Source: CAZCAC01 sp964496575 (GTDB lineage Bacteria; Planctomycetota; UBA1135; GCA-002686595). From it: DNA of 43,062 nucleotides. The notes below the pieces were generated by a model. It saw only the letters and a list, made by a program, of their open reading frames with translations, was not told where the DNA came from and did no database searches. Below are positions 15,957 to 24,929 of the stretch, in pieces; position 1 is the first letter of the stretch; each line of letters begins with the position of its first letter. A program made the position numbers and the translations under genes. Location of the stretch: contig CAZCAC010000072.1 in NCBI GenBank assembly GCA_964496575.1, forward strand, positions 1 through 43,062, read 5' to 3'.

Positions 15957-15980
15957 CGGGGCTGGCGCCCCAGCCCCGCT
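15955..15980 (+). terminator. Hairpin overlapping the stop of the beta-galactosidase remnant
   Basis: The arms AGCGGGGCTGG (15955-15965) and CCAGCCCCGCT (15970-15980) match perfectly over 11 bp around a CGCC loop. The stem begins inside the TAG stop. There is no U-tract. It is the first of a series of hairpins running to 16169. Confidence 0.6.
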
Positions 15981-16169
15981 ACGTGCGCGAGCGGCACGTG
16001 GCTATCCTTTGGTTCAACGGCTGGCGCCGTTGAGACCCGAGGCCTTGGTGTGAAACCTGACTCGCGATCACCAGTTTTCGGGAACCAAGGCCTCTAGATG
16101 AAGGCGAGGATTCGCTCGCCCGCCACGTTCGGTACCATTCAGCGACTCGCTAGGGAGATCCGGATCTCC
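15981..16169. repeat. Series of five further inverted repeats
   Basis: In order: ACGTGC/GCACGT (15981-15986 and 15994-15999), TCAACGG/CCGTTGA (16014-16020 and 16027-16033), GAGGCCTTGGT/ACCAAGGCCTC (16039-16049 and 16084-16094), GGCGAG/CTCGCC (16103-16108 and 16115-16120), and the perfect palindrome GGAGATCCGGATCTCC (16154-16169). No coding signal is seen. The density suggests a structured transcript or the remains of repeats, not chance alone. Confidence 0.6.
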
Positions 16170-16215
16170 TCGTCCCGGCCTTCCTCGTGAATCCTCTCAC
16201 CCTGGAGTCCACTCC

Positions 16216-17244
16216 ATGCCCACACCGATCTCGGGACGAATCGAACCCGCTCCCCCCGAGGGGTTCACCGTTCGTCCCGGAAGCCTCGACGACGTCGAGG
16301 CGTTCACCGCACTGGCCAATCACTGCGATCGGGAGATGGTCGGGAAGGATCGGTGGGATCCTTCCTTCTACCACATGCTCTGGTCCCGTCCCCGCTTCGA
16401 TCCCGCGTGCGACTCGCGGCTGGTCCTCGACGAGAAGGGCGAGCTGGTCGGCGCCGCCTTCACCAGCTACCAGTCGCCCGCCATCGCCCCGGCCTTCTTC
16501 GGCTACGTCGCGCCCGAGGCCCGCGGCCACGGCATCGGCACCTTCCTCACCGCCTGGTCCGAGGCGCGCTCCCGGGAGTGGCTCGAGCTGGCACCGGAAG
16601 GGGCCCGGGTCTCGCTGCACACCTGGTTCATCCGTGGCCATCGGCCAACCGAGGAGCTCCTGACCGCTCGGGGCTTCGCCCTCACGCGCCACTTCGTGAA
16701 GATGGGAATGACCGTCCCACCGACTCCCGTGGAGCCGGTCTGGCCCGACGGGCTCGAGCTGCGTCCGGTCGATCGCTCGAATCACGACCGCGCGATCTGC
16801 GCGGCGAGTGAAGAGGGCTTCCGCGATCACTAGGGCTACTTCGAGACTCCCTTCGAAGAGCGCTACGAGCAGTGGAAGCACGACTTCGACACCGACCCGC
16901 TGACCGACGAGAAGCTCTGGTTCGTCGCCTGGGACGGGGACGAGATCGCCGGCTTCCTGATCTGCTCGGAGAAGGCTCCCGACGATCAGGAGCAGGGCTA
17001 CCTGATGATCCTGGCCGTCCGGCCGCCGTGGCGCCGGCGGGGGCTGGGGACGGCGTTCCTGCTGCAGGGGATCAAGGCTCTCCACGAACGCGGGATCGAG
17101 AGGGTCGGCCTGCACGCCGACGGCGAGAACTTGACCGGGGCGGTGCGCATCTACCGCAAGGCCGGCCTGGAGATCGCGCACGTCCACGACAACTACGAGC
17201 TGGAGCTGCGCCCCGGCGAGGAGCTGCGCGTCACCAGTTCCTGA
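16216..17244 (+). pseudogene. Tandem GNAT acetyltransferase gene split by an in-frame TAG
   Basis: One continuous frame encodes two GNAT domains, as in mycothiol-synthase-like N-acetyltransferases that transfer acetyl from acetyl-CoA to an amine. Domain 1 (residues about 15-160) has the CoA-loop sequence V-A-P-E-A-R-G-H-G-I-G-T. Domain 2 (from about 225) has V-R-P-P-W-R-R-R-G-L-G-T and then N-L-T-G-A-V-R-I-Y-R-K-A-G. TAG at 16831-16833 (codon 206) falls in F-R-D-H-stop-G-Y-F, where relatives often have D-H-W-G; TGG to TAG is a one-base change. Both halves remain otherwise intact, so the mutation is recent, a sequence error, or read through. The substrate is unknown. Without readthrough the product is domain 1 only. 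Confidence 0.82.
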
Positions 17245-17260
17245 CCCCGAAATGAGCGTC

Positions 17261-17282
17261 CGGGGTGGTTTCAGCCGCCCCG
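17261..17282 (+). terminator. Hairpin after the tandem-GNAT gene
   Basis: CGGGGTGG (17261-17268) pairs with CCGCCCCG (17275-17282), with one G-U pair, around a TTTCAG loop. It lies 17 bases after the stop. There is no U-tract, so confidence is modest. Confidence 0.4.
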
Positions 17283-17335
17283 GCGCTCTGGCCGATGATA
17301 GGAGGGGCTCCGTGCGCTCTCGTGGAGCTCCTCCC

Positions 17336-17926
17336 ATGAAGACCACCCCTCGCGAATGCCCCCGCTGCCGCGGATCTCTCCAGCCCACCTGGCGAGGGGA
17401 GCACCGCGACAAGTTCCTGCAGTGCGAGTACTGCGGCTTCCTCGTCGACGTGCCCGACGAGCACACCGTCGAGCACTCCGAGTCCGAGGAGTTCACCGAC
17501 GACCAGGGCCGTCAGGTGCGGCGCACCAGGACCGTCCGGCACACCCGCCGTGACCTGGACGACGAACCCGGTGGAGCTGGCGAAGGTGGAGTGCTGACGT
17601 TCATACCCGATTTCACCATCGATGGGGAGGAAGTCGAGTTCACCCTCGACGAGTTCCCGCCGAAGCTCGCGCGAATGATCCAGGCGACGCTCGATGAGGT
17701 CGGCTGGGAGGACTCGATCCAGTCTCCTCCGGACGGTGGGGGGATGACCGGTTCGAAGAGCACGAGCTCGGAGTACTGCTTCGAGTCGATGGTCGAGGAC
17801 GCCCCCAGAACCGTCATCCTCGACGACTGGACCGACATGCCGCTCGCACCGCGCTATGGCAAGCTGGCGGCGGCGGCAGGTGTCGGCGCGGTGCTGGCGA
17901 TCGCCCTGATGATGCTGCTCTTCTGA
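17336..17926 (+). CDS. Zinc-ribbon protein with a C-terminal membrane anchor
   Basis: This is a 196-residue protein of unknown role. C8-P-R-C11 and C30-E-Y-C33 form a typical four-cysteine zinc ribbon. An acidic, polar middle follows, and the last 22 residues (from A-A-A-A-G-V to the Leu/Met-rich end) form one membrane segment, so the ribbon probably faces the cytoplasm as in a tail-anchored protein. ATG 17336 was preferred over upstream in-frame starts because it places the ribbon at the N-terminus and GGAG lies just upstream. It converges on dmeF with six bases between them. No family is recognised. Confidence 0.75.
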   Translation: MKTTPRECPRCRGSLQPTWRGEHRDKFLQCEYCGFLVDVPDEHTVEHSESEEFTDDQGRQVRRTRTVRHTRRDLDDEPGGAGEGGVLTFIPDFTIDGEEVEFTLDEFPPKLARMIQATLDEVGWEDSIQSPPDGGGMTGSKSTSSEYCFESMVEDAPRTVILDDWTDMPLAPRYGKLAAAAGVGAVLAIALMMLLF

Positions 17927-17932
17927 GCGCGA

Positions 17933-18880
17933 TCAGCGCGGATCTCCACTCGCCCTCTCGTGCACTTCGACCGTCGCGTGTACGACGAAAAGGGTCTCGG
18001 GGATCGACGCCTTGTAGTGGCCGGGCGGCTTCCGCTCATCGTCGACCAGCGCGACCTCCAGCGCCCAGATTCCCGGACCCACGCTCCACAGGTGGAGGTC
18101 GGTGACCTCGCTCGCGCCCGCCGCCTCCAGCGCCGCTCGCAGCTCCTCGCGCAGCTCCTCCGGGGCCTGGTGATCGAGGAGGACGCGGCCCGAGTCGCGG
18201 ATCAGCCCGACCGACCACCTCGCGACGAGCACGGCCCCGACGATCCCCATCGCGGGATCCATCCACGCGAGTCCAAGGTACTTGCCGGCGAGCAGCGCGA
18301 CGATCGCGGCCAGTGAAGTCACCGCATCGGCGATGACGTGCAGGTAGGCGGCGCGCAGGTTGTGGTCGTCGTGATCCTGTGCGTGGTGATGACCGCGGTC
18401 GTGATCGTGCGAGTGCCCGACGTGGTGTCCGCCCAGGATCACCGCGCTGACCAGGTTCACCAGCAGCCCCACCCCGGCGACGATCAGCGCTTGGTCGAAG
18501 GCGATCTCGGTGGGAGAGATGAAGCGCTCGACGCTCTCCCACGCCATCGCGAAGGCGAACAGGAAGAGCAGCACCGCGCCGGTGAAACCCGCCAGCGAGT
18601 TGACCTTGCCGGTGCCGAAGCTGAAGCGCGGGTCGAAGGCGTGCTTGCGGGCGTAGACGTAGGCGACCGCGGCGATGGAGAGTGCGACCGCGTGCGAGGC
18701 CATGTGCAGGCCGTCCGCGAGCAGCGCCATCGAGCCGAACGCCACCCCCGCGACGATCTCCACCACCATCGTCGCCGCGGTGAGAACGACGACGATCCAG
18801 GTGCGTCGCTCACCGGCGCGGCTCTCCTCCTGTCCGAAGGAGTGCTCGTGTGGACCGGGGGGGGAGTGTGGGAATCGCAT
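17933..18880 (-). CDS. dmeF: CDF-family divalent cation exporter, DmeF type
   Basis: This is a 315-residue cation diffusion facilitator, an inner-membrane antiporter that exports divalent metal for protons. The N-terminal H-E-H-S-F-G, the segment F-G-S-M-A-L-L-A-D-G-L-H-M, R-F-S-F-G-T-G-K-V, the His-rich loop (H-S-H-D-H-D-R-G-H-H-H) and L-R-A-A-Y-L-H-V-I-A-D-A-V match the DmeF branch, characterised for Co(II)/Ni(II). About six membrane segments are followed by a cytoplasmic C-terminal domain. ATG 18880 was chosen over 18913 as it begins just before the conserved N-terminal motif. No DmeR-type repressor is adjacent, so regulation is unknown. Confidence 0.88.
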   Translation of the reverse strand: MRFPHSPPGPHEHSFGQEESRAGERRTWIVVVLTAATMVVEIVAGVAFGSMALLADGLHMASHAVALSIAAVAYVYARKHAFDPRFSFGTGKVNSLAGFTGAVLLFLFAFAMAWESVERFISPTEIAFDQALIVAGVGLLVNLVSAVILGGHHVGHSHDHDRGHHHAQDHDDHNLRAAYLHVIADAVTSLAAIVALLAGKYLGLAWMDPAMGIVGAVLVARWSVGLIRDSGRVLLDHQAPEELREELRAALEAAGASEVTDLHLWSVGPGIWALEVALVDDERKPPGHYKASIPETLFVVHATVEVHERASGDPR

Positions 18881-18960
18881 CGGCGAAGGATACGAAGCCG
18901 GTCGACCGTTCATGATCCGAGACTCGTGAGAGTCTTCCCGACGGCGCTCTCCGCTTGTTG

Positions 18961-20697
18961 CTACGGCCCCGAGAAGAGCCCGTCGAGGTGGCGATCCACC
19001 ACTCCCAGCTTCCGCGCCTCGGTCGCGTGCAACCGGGCGCTCTCCAGCTCGTTCTGCGAGAGGGAGCGGAGCGCCATCATCCGGTGGCCGCGCGCGGCAT
19101 GCTCGCGTGCTCCGGCGGCATCACCTTCGGCCTCGAGGATCCCGGCGAGGTTGAGCTCGAGGAAGCCGGCGCGCGGGATCCTCTCGAGCCATTCGATCGC
19201 GGTCGTTCTCGCCTCGGGAACACGGCCCGCCCGCAGCAGCGCCGCGACCAGGTTCTCGGCGGCCTCGGGGTAGTCCGGTTCGATCCGCAGTGCTCGCCGA
19301 TAGCCTTTGAGCGCCCGCTCGAGCTCGGCCCCTCCGCCAGCCTGCCAGCGTCGTTCGTGGCACAACCCGAGCAGGTACGCACCGCGCGCGTCGTCGCCCA
19401 GGCGGTTCGCTTCCTCGAGGGTGGCCAGCGCCTCGTCCGAGGTGCGATCGCGCTGCATCGCGAGAAAACCCTCCTGGACCCAGCCGTCCCCGGGCAGGAC
19501 GAGCCGTACGCCGGTCCAGTTCGGCGCGGTGCAGAGCAGCGCGCCGCCGAGCCACCAGAGCTCGCGCCTCGAGCGGGTGCTCGCCACGGCGATCCCCGCC
19601 GCCGCGCAGAGGAAGGGCAGGGCGGGGAAGCGGTAGCGGGCGCAGGTGGCGAAGAGGACGTTGGCCGCGAGCACGCCGGCGACCGCCAGCCATAGGACTG
19701 TCGGCCGTCGCCGGCACAGACCGACCAAGGCCAGCGGAGCGATCAGCGCAAAGCTCCAGAGCAGGAGCTTCGCCGGGGGCATCCGCTCCAGCCCGTGACG
19801 GAAGTCGGCGGAGGCGACGATCTCGGTTCCGTGCCAGAAGAGCTGGAGCTTGTTCGAGAGCGTGCGAATGGCTCCTCCGGGATCGGCGAGCACCTCGAGC
19901 TCGAGTAGCCGGTACTGTTCCTCATCGAGGTCGCGCAAGGGCTCGTGCTGGTACTGGCTCTCGACCGCCTGCCAGCGCAGCGCGTGGTAGCGCGGACCCG
20001 GTCGGATGTCGGTGATCCCGCTGCGCTGTCCGGAGTTGGCCAGCCGCAGGTTCAGTCCGCCTCCCTCGGGCCACGAGCGTCCGCCGAACGTCGTGCCGAG
20101 GAGCACGGCCACCCCGAGCGCTCCGACCAGCGCGTACCGCCGCCGGCGCACGGCCCAGACCAGCAAGAGGAGCGCCGCGGGCAGGAGGGAGAGGCGCGCG
20201 AAGATCGAGGCGGCGAGCAAGGCCCCGGCCAGCAGGGCGGAGCCGCGGCCCGGCGAGTCGGTATCTCGGGCGAGCAGCGCCGCTCCCCAGACGAGCAGCG
20301 CCGCGGCGAAGACGGTCGGCAGCGGCTGAACGGAGAAGGCGAGCGTGCTGCCGGACAAGGCGTACAGGAGCGCGGCGACGACCGCGGCGCGCCGCCCGGC
20401 GAGCCGGAACGTGAGGAAGGCCACACCCAGGAGCACCGCTACCGACGAGACGAGGCCGCAGAGCGCCACGGTCCAGGGGACCTCGCCGGTGAGCCCGAGC
20501 ACCCAGCCCAGCAGTGCCGGGTAGAGCGGGCTCTTCGTCTCGAACGGCCCGGCGCTCCCCTCGAGGGCGAGCGCCAGCACCTCGGCGCCGTCGATGACGC
20601 CTTCACCCTGGAACGGCCCGTGGATCCACGCCCACCCCGCCCAGAGGATCAGGGCGGCGTGAAGGCCGGCAATGGTGAGGATCGCGCGCCAGGGCAC
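18961..20697 (-). CDS. Glycosyltransferase family 39-like membrane protein with C-terminal TPR region
   Basis: This is a 578-residue protein. Residues 1-415 contain about ten or more hydrophobic segments in the layout of GT39/PMT_2 (ArnT-like) enzymes, which move a sugar from a polyprenyl-phosphate donor to lipid or protein on the outer face of the membrane. K-S-P-L-Y-P-A-L-L-G-W after the first extracytoplasmic loop matches the family's usual P-L-Y-P/P-P-L-Y signature. Residues about 425-570 have TPR-like helix pairs (A-L-A-T-L-E-E-A-N-R-L-G-D, then Y-R-R-A-L-R-I-E-P-D-Y-P-E-A). It is 25 bases downstream of the exported helical protein on the same strand, so they probably share a transcript. 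Acceptor and sugar are unknown. Confidence 0.78.
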   Translation of the reverse strand: MPWRAILTIAGLHAALILWAGWAWIHGPFQGEGVIDGAEVLALALEGSAGPFETKSPLYPALLGWVLGLTGEVPWTVALCGLVSSVAVLLGVAFLTFRLAGRRAAVVAALLYALSGSTLAFSVQPLPTVFAAALLVWGAALLARDTDSPGRGSALLAGALLAASIFARLSLLPAALLLLVWAVRRRRYALVGALGVAVLLGTTFGGRSWPEGGGLNLRLANSGQRSGITDIRPGPRYHALRWQAVESQYQHEPLRDLDEEQYRLLELEVLADPGGAIRTLSNKLQLFWHGTEIVASADFRHGLERMPPAKLLLWSFALIAPLALVGLCRRRPTVLWLAVAGVLAANVLFATCARYRFPALPFLCAAAGIAVASTRSRRELWWLGGALLCTAPNWTGVRLVLPGDGWVQEGFLAMQRDRTSDEALATLEEANRLGDDARGAYLLGLCHERRWQAGGGAELERALKGYRRALRIEPDYPEAAENLVAALLRAGRVPEARTTAIEWLERIPRAGFLELNLAGILEAEGDAAGAREHAARGHRMMALRSLSQNELESARLHATEARKLGVVDRHLDGLFSGP

Positions 20698-20722
20698 TGG
20701 ATGACAGTACGGAGTCCGACTC

Positions 20723-21868
20723 TCAGCGGATGTTCCCCGGAGGCGCGTTCAGGTCGGTCATGTTCTTCCTGTACCACGCCATCCACGCCGAATGAAAGCG
20801 CTTGCGGTCCCATTTCGGCGGCGTGCTCAGGGCGTTCTTCTCGGCGAACTTCGTGAGCATGTCGTGAAGGGTCTCGACGACGGCCGTCGCCTCGTCCAGG
20901 CGCTCCTGAAACGTGGCGACCCTCGCCTCCTTCTCCTTCTGCTTGCGGGCGACCCACTGCTCCTTGCTCCCCTTGTACCAGCCCGGTGTCCTGGGCAGCC
21001 TGGTGCGGCGAGCCTTCTTCACCTGGTCTTCGGTCTCGCGGAGCATCTTCACGAACGGCTTCAGCGAACCGATCACGGGCTCGACCGACGAGGCGGTGCC
21101 GAACGCCAGGAGGCTCTCCACGACCACCTCTCGATTCAGCCGCATCTCGTCAGGCAGCAGCAGCTTCTCCAGCGCAGCGATGGAACGATCGTCGGGAATC
21201 GTTGCGAGGCATCGGGCGAAGGCGCCGCGGGTCTCGTTCAGCGCCTCGAGCTTCTCGTCCAGCACCATCGCCTCATCGAGCGCATCGATCTTCTCCTGGA
21301 GGTCATCGAGAGTCACCTCCTTGCCTTTCTTCTTCGGTGATTCCCTCGTGACCACGGCTTCCAGCTCGAGGAAGCGCTCCATCTGCTCCTCCAGTTCACG
21401 GGTCAGGGGATCGACCGCGGCGATCATCATCTCCAGGGTGGTCCGCCGGTGCTGCCCATCGGCCAGGAGCTCCGCGGCCCTCTTCTTGACCAGGGTCGAC
21501 TCGACCACGAGCATCGAGCCCAGGAGCCGCGCGACGGTGGGGGAGGGCGCGTTCGAGTGCGCCTGCGTCAGCGCGGCGATCTCCTCCATCGCCTCGATCC
21601 GACGCTTCTCGCTGCGGCGCTCGAGCTTCGGCTTCTGAGCTTTCAGCACCTCGGTTTCTCGGGCGAGGTGCGCGTCACACAGGACGACCTCGTGATCACC
21701 CTGGCAGGCGTCGCATTGCTCCGGCGGGAGTGCTGGCGAGCCGGCGTGCGAGAGTGGGAGGCTGGCCCAGATGAGGCTCCACAGGAGCACGGCCGTGAGC
21801 ACGACCTGGCGGGCAGTGGATGAAACGCGTCGTCTGTTCGAGTCACTCGCCGGTGTTCGACAGGACAT
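20723..21868 (-). CDS. Exported helical protein of unknown function
   Basis: The protein has 381 residues. After a basic N-terminus, a hydrophobic stretch (V-V-L-T-A-V-L-L-W-S-L-I-W-A-S-L) ends in L-S-H-A-G, a plausible signal peptide. Just after it, C-D-A-C and a later Cys could form a metal or disulfide site. The rest is almost entirely charged alpha-helix with coiled-coil potential, and a HEAT-like patch around R-S-I-A-A-L-E-K-L-L-L. The end is Trp-rich (F-H-S-A-W-M-A-W-Y-R-K-N). No family is recognised. It precedes the GT39-like gene on the same strand. The 154 bases upstream hold no feature I can name. Confidence 0.72.
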   Translation of the reverse strand: MSCRTPASDSNRRRVSSTARQVVLTAVLLWSLIWASLPLSHAGSPALPPEQCDACQGDHEVVLCDAHLARETEVLKAQKPKLERRSEKRRIEAMEEIAALTQAHSNAPSPTVARLLGSMLVVESTLVKKRAAELLADGQHRRTTLEMMIAAVDPLTRELEEQMERFLELEAVVTRESPKKKGKEVTLDDLQEKIDALDEAMVLDEKLEALNETRGAFARCLATIPDDRSIAALEKLLLPDEMRLNREVVVESLLAFGTASSVEPVIGSLKPFVKMLRETEDQVKKARRTRLPRTPGWYKGSKEQWVARKQKEKEARVATFQERLDEATAVVETLHDMLTKFAEKNALSTPPKWDRKRFHSAWMAWYRKNMTDLNAPPGNIR

Positions 21869-22022
21869 GGTCTCTCTCCTCTTCGATGGGCAAGGTGGTC
21901 AGTCGCCCGGCCGACGGAGGCGATCGCTCGGGCCGGGCCGATGCGGGGAAAGGCTACTCGATCGCCCCGTCCTCGGGGCGATCGAGACCCTCGGATCCCG
22001 CCTCGCGCTGTTCGAAGAGCGT

Positions 22023-23150
22023 TTACCCGGCGCTCTCCAGGAACTCACCGAAGCGCGCCAGGCTGGCCGCGAAACCGGCGCGGCCGAAGCCGACCCGGAA
22101 GTGACGGTCGTCGGAGCCCAGACACTCTCCGGGCAGGAGCAGGACTCCCTGGCGCTCCAGGGCGGTCTCGCAGAATCCTCTCGCGGAGCGTTCCCCGCGC
22201 AGCCCGACGAGCGCCACCGACCCCGCGCGCGGTCGGTTCCAGCGCAGCAGCTCCGCGTGCCGCGCGAAGAGAGTGTCGGCGAGGCGAAGGTTCTCCATCA
22301 CGATGCTCCGGCACCGCCGCGCCAGCTTCTCGGCGACTCCGAGGGCGATGGTGCCCAGCCGCTCGCTCGGCGCGCTGGCGCAGATCGAGGTGTAGTCCTT
22401 CCAGCCGAAGAGCCGCTCGCGCAGTGCGGAGTCGTGCACCGCCAGCCAGCCGCTGCGCAGCCCCGGGAGGCCGTAGGTCTTGGAAAGTCCGCTCAACGTG
22501 AGCGTCCGTGACCCGACCTCGCACCCCGAGGCGAGACGCGCCTCCCGCTTGTACTCCAGCCCGCGGTACATCTCGTCGCAGAAGAGCCACGCCCCGGAGC
22601 GCTCGACCTCCCGGACGATCGTCCGCCACTCCTCGACGGTGGGCAGGACTCCGGTCGGGTTGTGCGGGAAGTTGACGATCACCAGCTTCGGCCGGCGCTC
22701 GAGGTGCTCTCGCAGCGAGTCCAGATCGAGCCGCCACCCCCCCGGTGGTTCGTCGCTCTCGACCACGGGCCAGCGCACGACTGCGCAGCCGAGGTGCGCG
22801 GCGAGATTGTGCAACGAGTCGTAGCAGGGGCTGACCACGACCACCTCGTCCCCCGGTTCGAGGAGGGCGTGCATGGCGATGAAGATCCCTTCCTCGGGGG
22901 AGGAGAGGCCGACCACCTCTTCGGGGTCGACGCCCTCGTACAGCCCGGCGATCCGCTCGCGCAGATCCAGGGCTCCCCGCGTGTCGGTGTAGCCGAGCCG
23001 CAGGTCACCCAGCGCCCGGTGATCGGTGCCCGCGATCTCGAGCAGCTCGTCGATCGAGAGCGTCTCGCAGTCGGAGGCGCAGAGCAGGTGCGGCGCGGTG
23101 AACTCGTGCTCGGCGAAGAAGCGTTCGGTCTCGAAAGGGACGATCTCCAT
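22023..23150 (-). CDS. PLP-dependent aminotransferase, class I/II
   Basis: This is a 375-residue fold-type I aminotransferase. N-F-P-H-N-P-T-G is the conserved cofactor and substrate loop, C-D-E-M-Y binds the pyridine ring, K224 in L-S-K-T-Y-G-L-P-G-L-R-S-G-W is the Schiff-base lysine, and an Arg near the end (H-F-R-V-G-F) would bind the carboxylate. It would move an amino group between an amino acid and a keto acid in the cytoplasm. The substrate cannot be told and neighbours give no pathway. A nearly normal length and complete motifs suggest an active enzyme. Confidence 0.92.
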   Translation of the reverse strand: MEIVPFETERFFAEHEFTAPHLLCASDCETLSIDELLEIAGTDHRALGDLRLGYTDTRGALDLRERIAGLYEGVDPEEVVGLSSPEEGIFIAMHALLEPGDEVVVVSPCYDSLHNLAAHLGCAVVRWPVVESDEPPGGWRLDLDSLREHLERRPKLVIVNFPHNPTGVLPTVEEWRTIVREVERSGAWLFCDEMYRGLEYKREARLASGCEVGSRTLTLSGLSKTYGLPGLRSGWLAVHDSALRERLFGWKDYTSICASAPSERLGTIALGVAEKLARRCRSIVMENLRLADTLFARHAELLRWNRPRAGSVALVGLRGERSARGFCETALERQGVLLLPGECLGSDDRHFRVGFGRAGFAASLARFGEFLESAG

Positions 23151-23183
23151 GGGTGGATTCTACTCGCTCCGCGGCGAACCTCG

Positions 23184-24128
23184 TCACCCTCGGTCGTTCC
23201 CGACGAGCTCCTCCAGCCGGGCCCGCCCGCGCTCCAGCTCCTCGTCGAGCTCCGCCCGCCGCCTGTCGAGCCCGCGCTGGATCTCCTCGACCTCTCCGGC
23301 GGCCTGTCGCGCGTGGTCTCGAGCCCGGGTGATCCGGTTCTGGACGAACGCGTCGACGAGGAATCCGTCGAGGAAGTAGTCGAGCGAGACGTGCAAGGGC
23401 TCGAGGTCGATCGTCGGCAGTGAGATCTCGCCGACGTCGCGGAGCTCCTGCTCGAAGTCCCACAATGCGTGCCCGGCGTGCTCGAGCCACTGGCGGGCCT
23501 CGTCGAGCTTGCCGTGCTTGATCGCGGTGGCGATCAGCCCGCCGCCGAGCATGTCGTACAGCCCCCAGCGCCCCGCGCTCTGCAGGATCTCGTGGGCCTT
23601 GTCCAGCGCATTGCCCGCGTCATCTCCGGCGGTCTGCGCCTCCTTGATCTCCCGCCGCTCGCGCAACAGCTCGTCCCGCTGCCGGAGCAGGGCGTCGACC
23701 TCGCGGCCGCGCGGGCTGGAGTCGAGGCGCAGCTCCTGTTCGCGGCGCAGGGACAGAGCCTCGACCTCCTTCTCCGCGCCCTCCAGCTCCGCCGCGCGGG
23801 CCTCCAGCGTCGCGAGCTTCTCCCGGCGAAGGTCACGCTCGGCGCAGGCGTCGCGGTAGCGAATCTTCGCCTCCGCCGCCTCGGCCTCTTCCTTCTTCAA
23901 GAGCTCCTTGCGGTCGCCCATCACCGTCCGCCAGAGCGCCTGGAAACCGAGTCCCTGCAGCTTCTCCACGTCCTCGCGCTCCAGCTCGTACCGGCGGCGG
24001 AGCTCGGCACAGCGCTGCTCGAGCTCTTCGTCGCGCTGCCGCTGGATCGCCGCTCGCTCCAGGAGGCGCCGGTGCTCTTCGACGCGCGCCTGGGCGCTTT
24101 CCCACTCTTCTCGCCAGGTCGGGACCAT
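23184..24128 (-). CDS. Cytoplasmic coiled-coil protein of unknown function
   Basis: The protein has 314 residues and no signal peptide or membrane segment. Residues about 5-170 are long charged helices (R-R-R-Y-E-L-E-R-E-D-V-E-K-L-Q and similar) interrupted by L-G-F-Q-A-L-W-R-T-V. Residues about 180-220 contain a distinctive Gly-rich motif, R-W-G-L-Y-D-M-L-G-G-G-L-I-A-T, that I recall from uncharacterised bacterial coiled-coil proteins. A beta-like segment and a final helix follow. It starts 139 bases from the divergent gene at 24268. No enzymatic motif is visible. Confidence 0.75.
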   Translation of the reverse strand: MVPTWREEWESAQARVEEHRRLLERAAIQRQRDEELEQRCAELRRRYELEREDVEKLQGLGFQALWRTVMGDRKELLKKEEAEAAEAKIRYRDACAERDLRREKLATLEARAAELEGAEKEVEALSLRREQELRLDSSPRGREVDALLRQRDELLRERREIKEAQTAGDDAGNALDKAHEILQSAGRWGLYDMLGGGLIATAIKHGKLDEARQWLEHAGHALWDFEQELRDVGEISLPTIDLEPLHVSLDYFLDGFLVDAFVQNRITRARDHARQAAGEVEEIQRGLDRRRAELDEELERGRARLEELVGNDRG

Positions 24129-24267
24129 TCGAATACCGCTCGGTGAATGCTCTGAATCGGGGGGTCGACAGGGTGCAGCCTACGCTTCGCGGGTCGACCC
24201 ATTCAACTGGAATGGGGAGGGCTCACGGCCGAGCCGCCGAGCTAGACTGGGGCCGGAGAGAACCAAA

Positions 24268-24765
24268 ATGGGCTACTTCAAGCGCAAGATCGACCGCGCG
24301 CGCTGCCGAGACCTGATCCGCGGCCTGGACCGGCGGGGCGGCGAGAGGCAGGGCTGGTACTCCTGGGACGGCGAGTCCTGGGGCGAGATCGGTCGGGTCC
24401 GCTACGTGCGCTTCTCGATCGTCGAGAGGGACGACTGGAGTGGACGGCGATGCGGCGTCTTCGTCGCGGCGGGCGATCTCCGGCGCGAGGGGCGAGTCGC
24501 CGGGGAGTACGTCGAGCGGTTGAACGAGGTCCTGAGGTGGTTCGGCGAGTATCTTCCTTCGCCCGATCTCGACGAGGAGACCGCGATCTTCTTCTTCAAG
24601 TCGGACGGCGGTGAGTGCGTGAGCCGCGTCTGGGACCTGATCTGGATCCTCCGCGAGCACGGTCTCCACGTCGAGCTGCAGCGCGTCGACCAGCCGGGGC
24701 GAGTGGTCTACGAGGACGACTACCAGGTGGCGGCGATTCCGTGGAGGGTCTCGCGGGAGCTGTGA
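24268..24765 (+). CDS. Small protein of unknown function
   Basis: This is a 165-residue, Trp- and Arg-rich cytoplasmic protein with alternating strands and helices (G-R-V-R-Y-V-R-F-S-I-V near the start, then L-N-E-V-L-R-W-F and A-I-F-F-F-K-S-D-G). ATG 24268 was chosen because upstream coding in this frame is antisense to the coiled-coil gene and the protein begins well at M-G-Y-F-K-R-K. The promoter region is shared with the divergent gene. No family is recognised. The 164 bases after it, up to the SecD-like gene, show nothing clear. Confidence 0.65.
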   Translation: MGYFKRKIDRARCRDLIRGLDRRGGERQGWYSWDGESWGEIGRVRYVRFSIVERDDWSGRRCGVFVAAGDLRREGRVAGEYVERLNEVLRWFGEYLPSPDLDEETAIFFFKSDGGECVSRVWDLIWILREHGLHVELQRVDQPGRVVYEDDYQVAAIPWRVSREL

Positions 24766-24929
24766 GCTGGCTCTGTCCCCGCGAGATCGACAGCGGAGTG
24801 AATTCGCCGGCGCTCGCCCTGTACAGCCCGGCCAAATCGGGGTGAGGGTCGGCGGCTTCGTTTCCATTCCGGTACCTTGACGTCGCCCCGGACCCGCCCG
24901 TCGACCGCAGCGCTGGCGCGCCACCAGAA

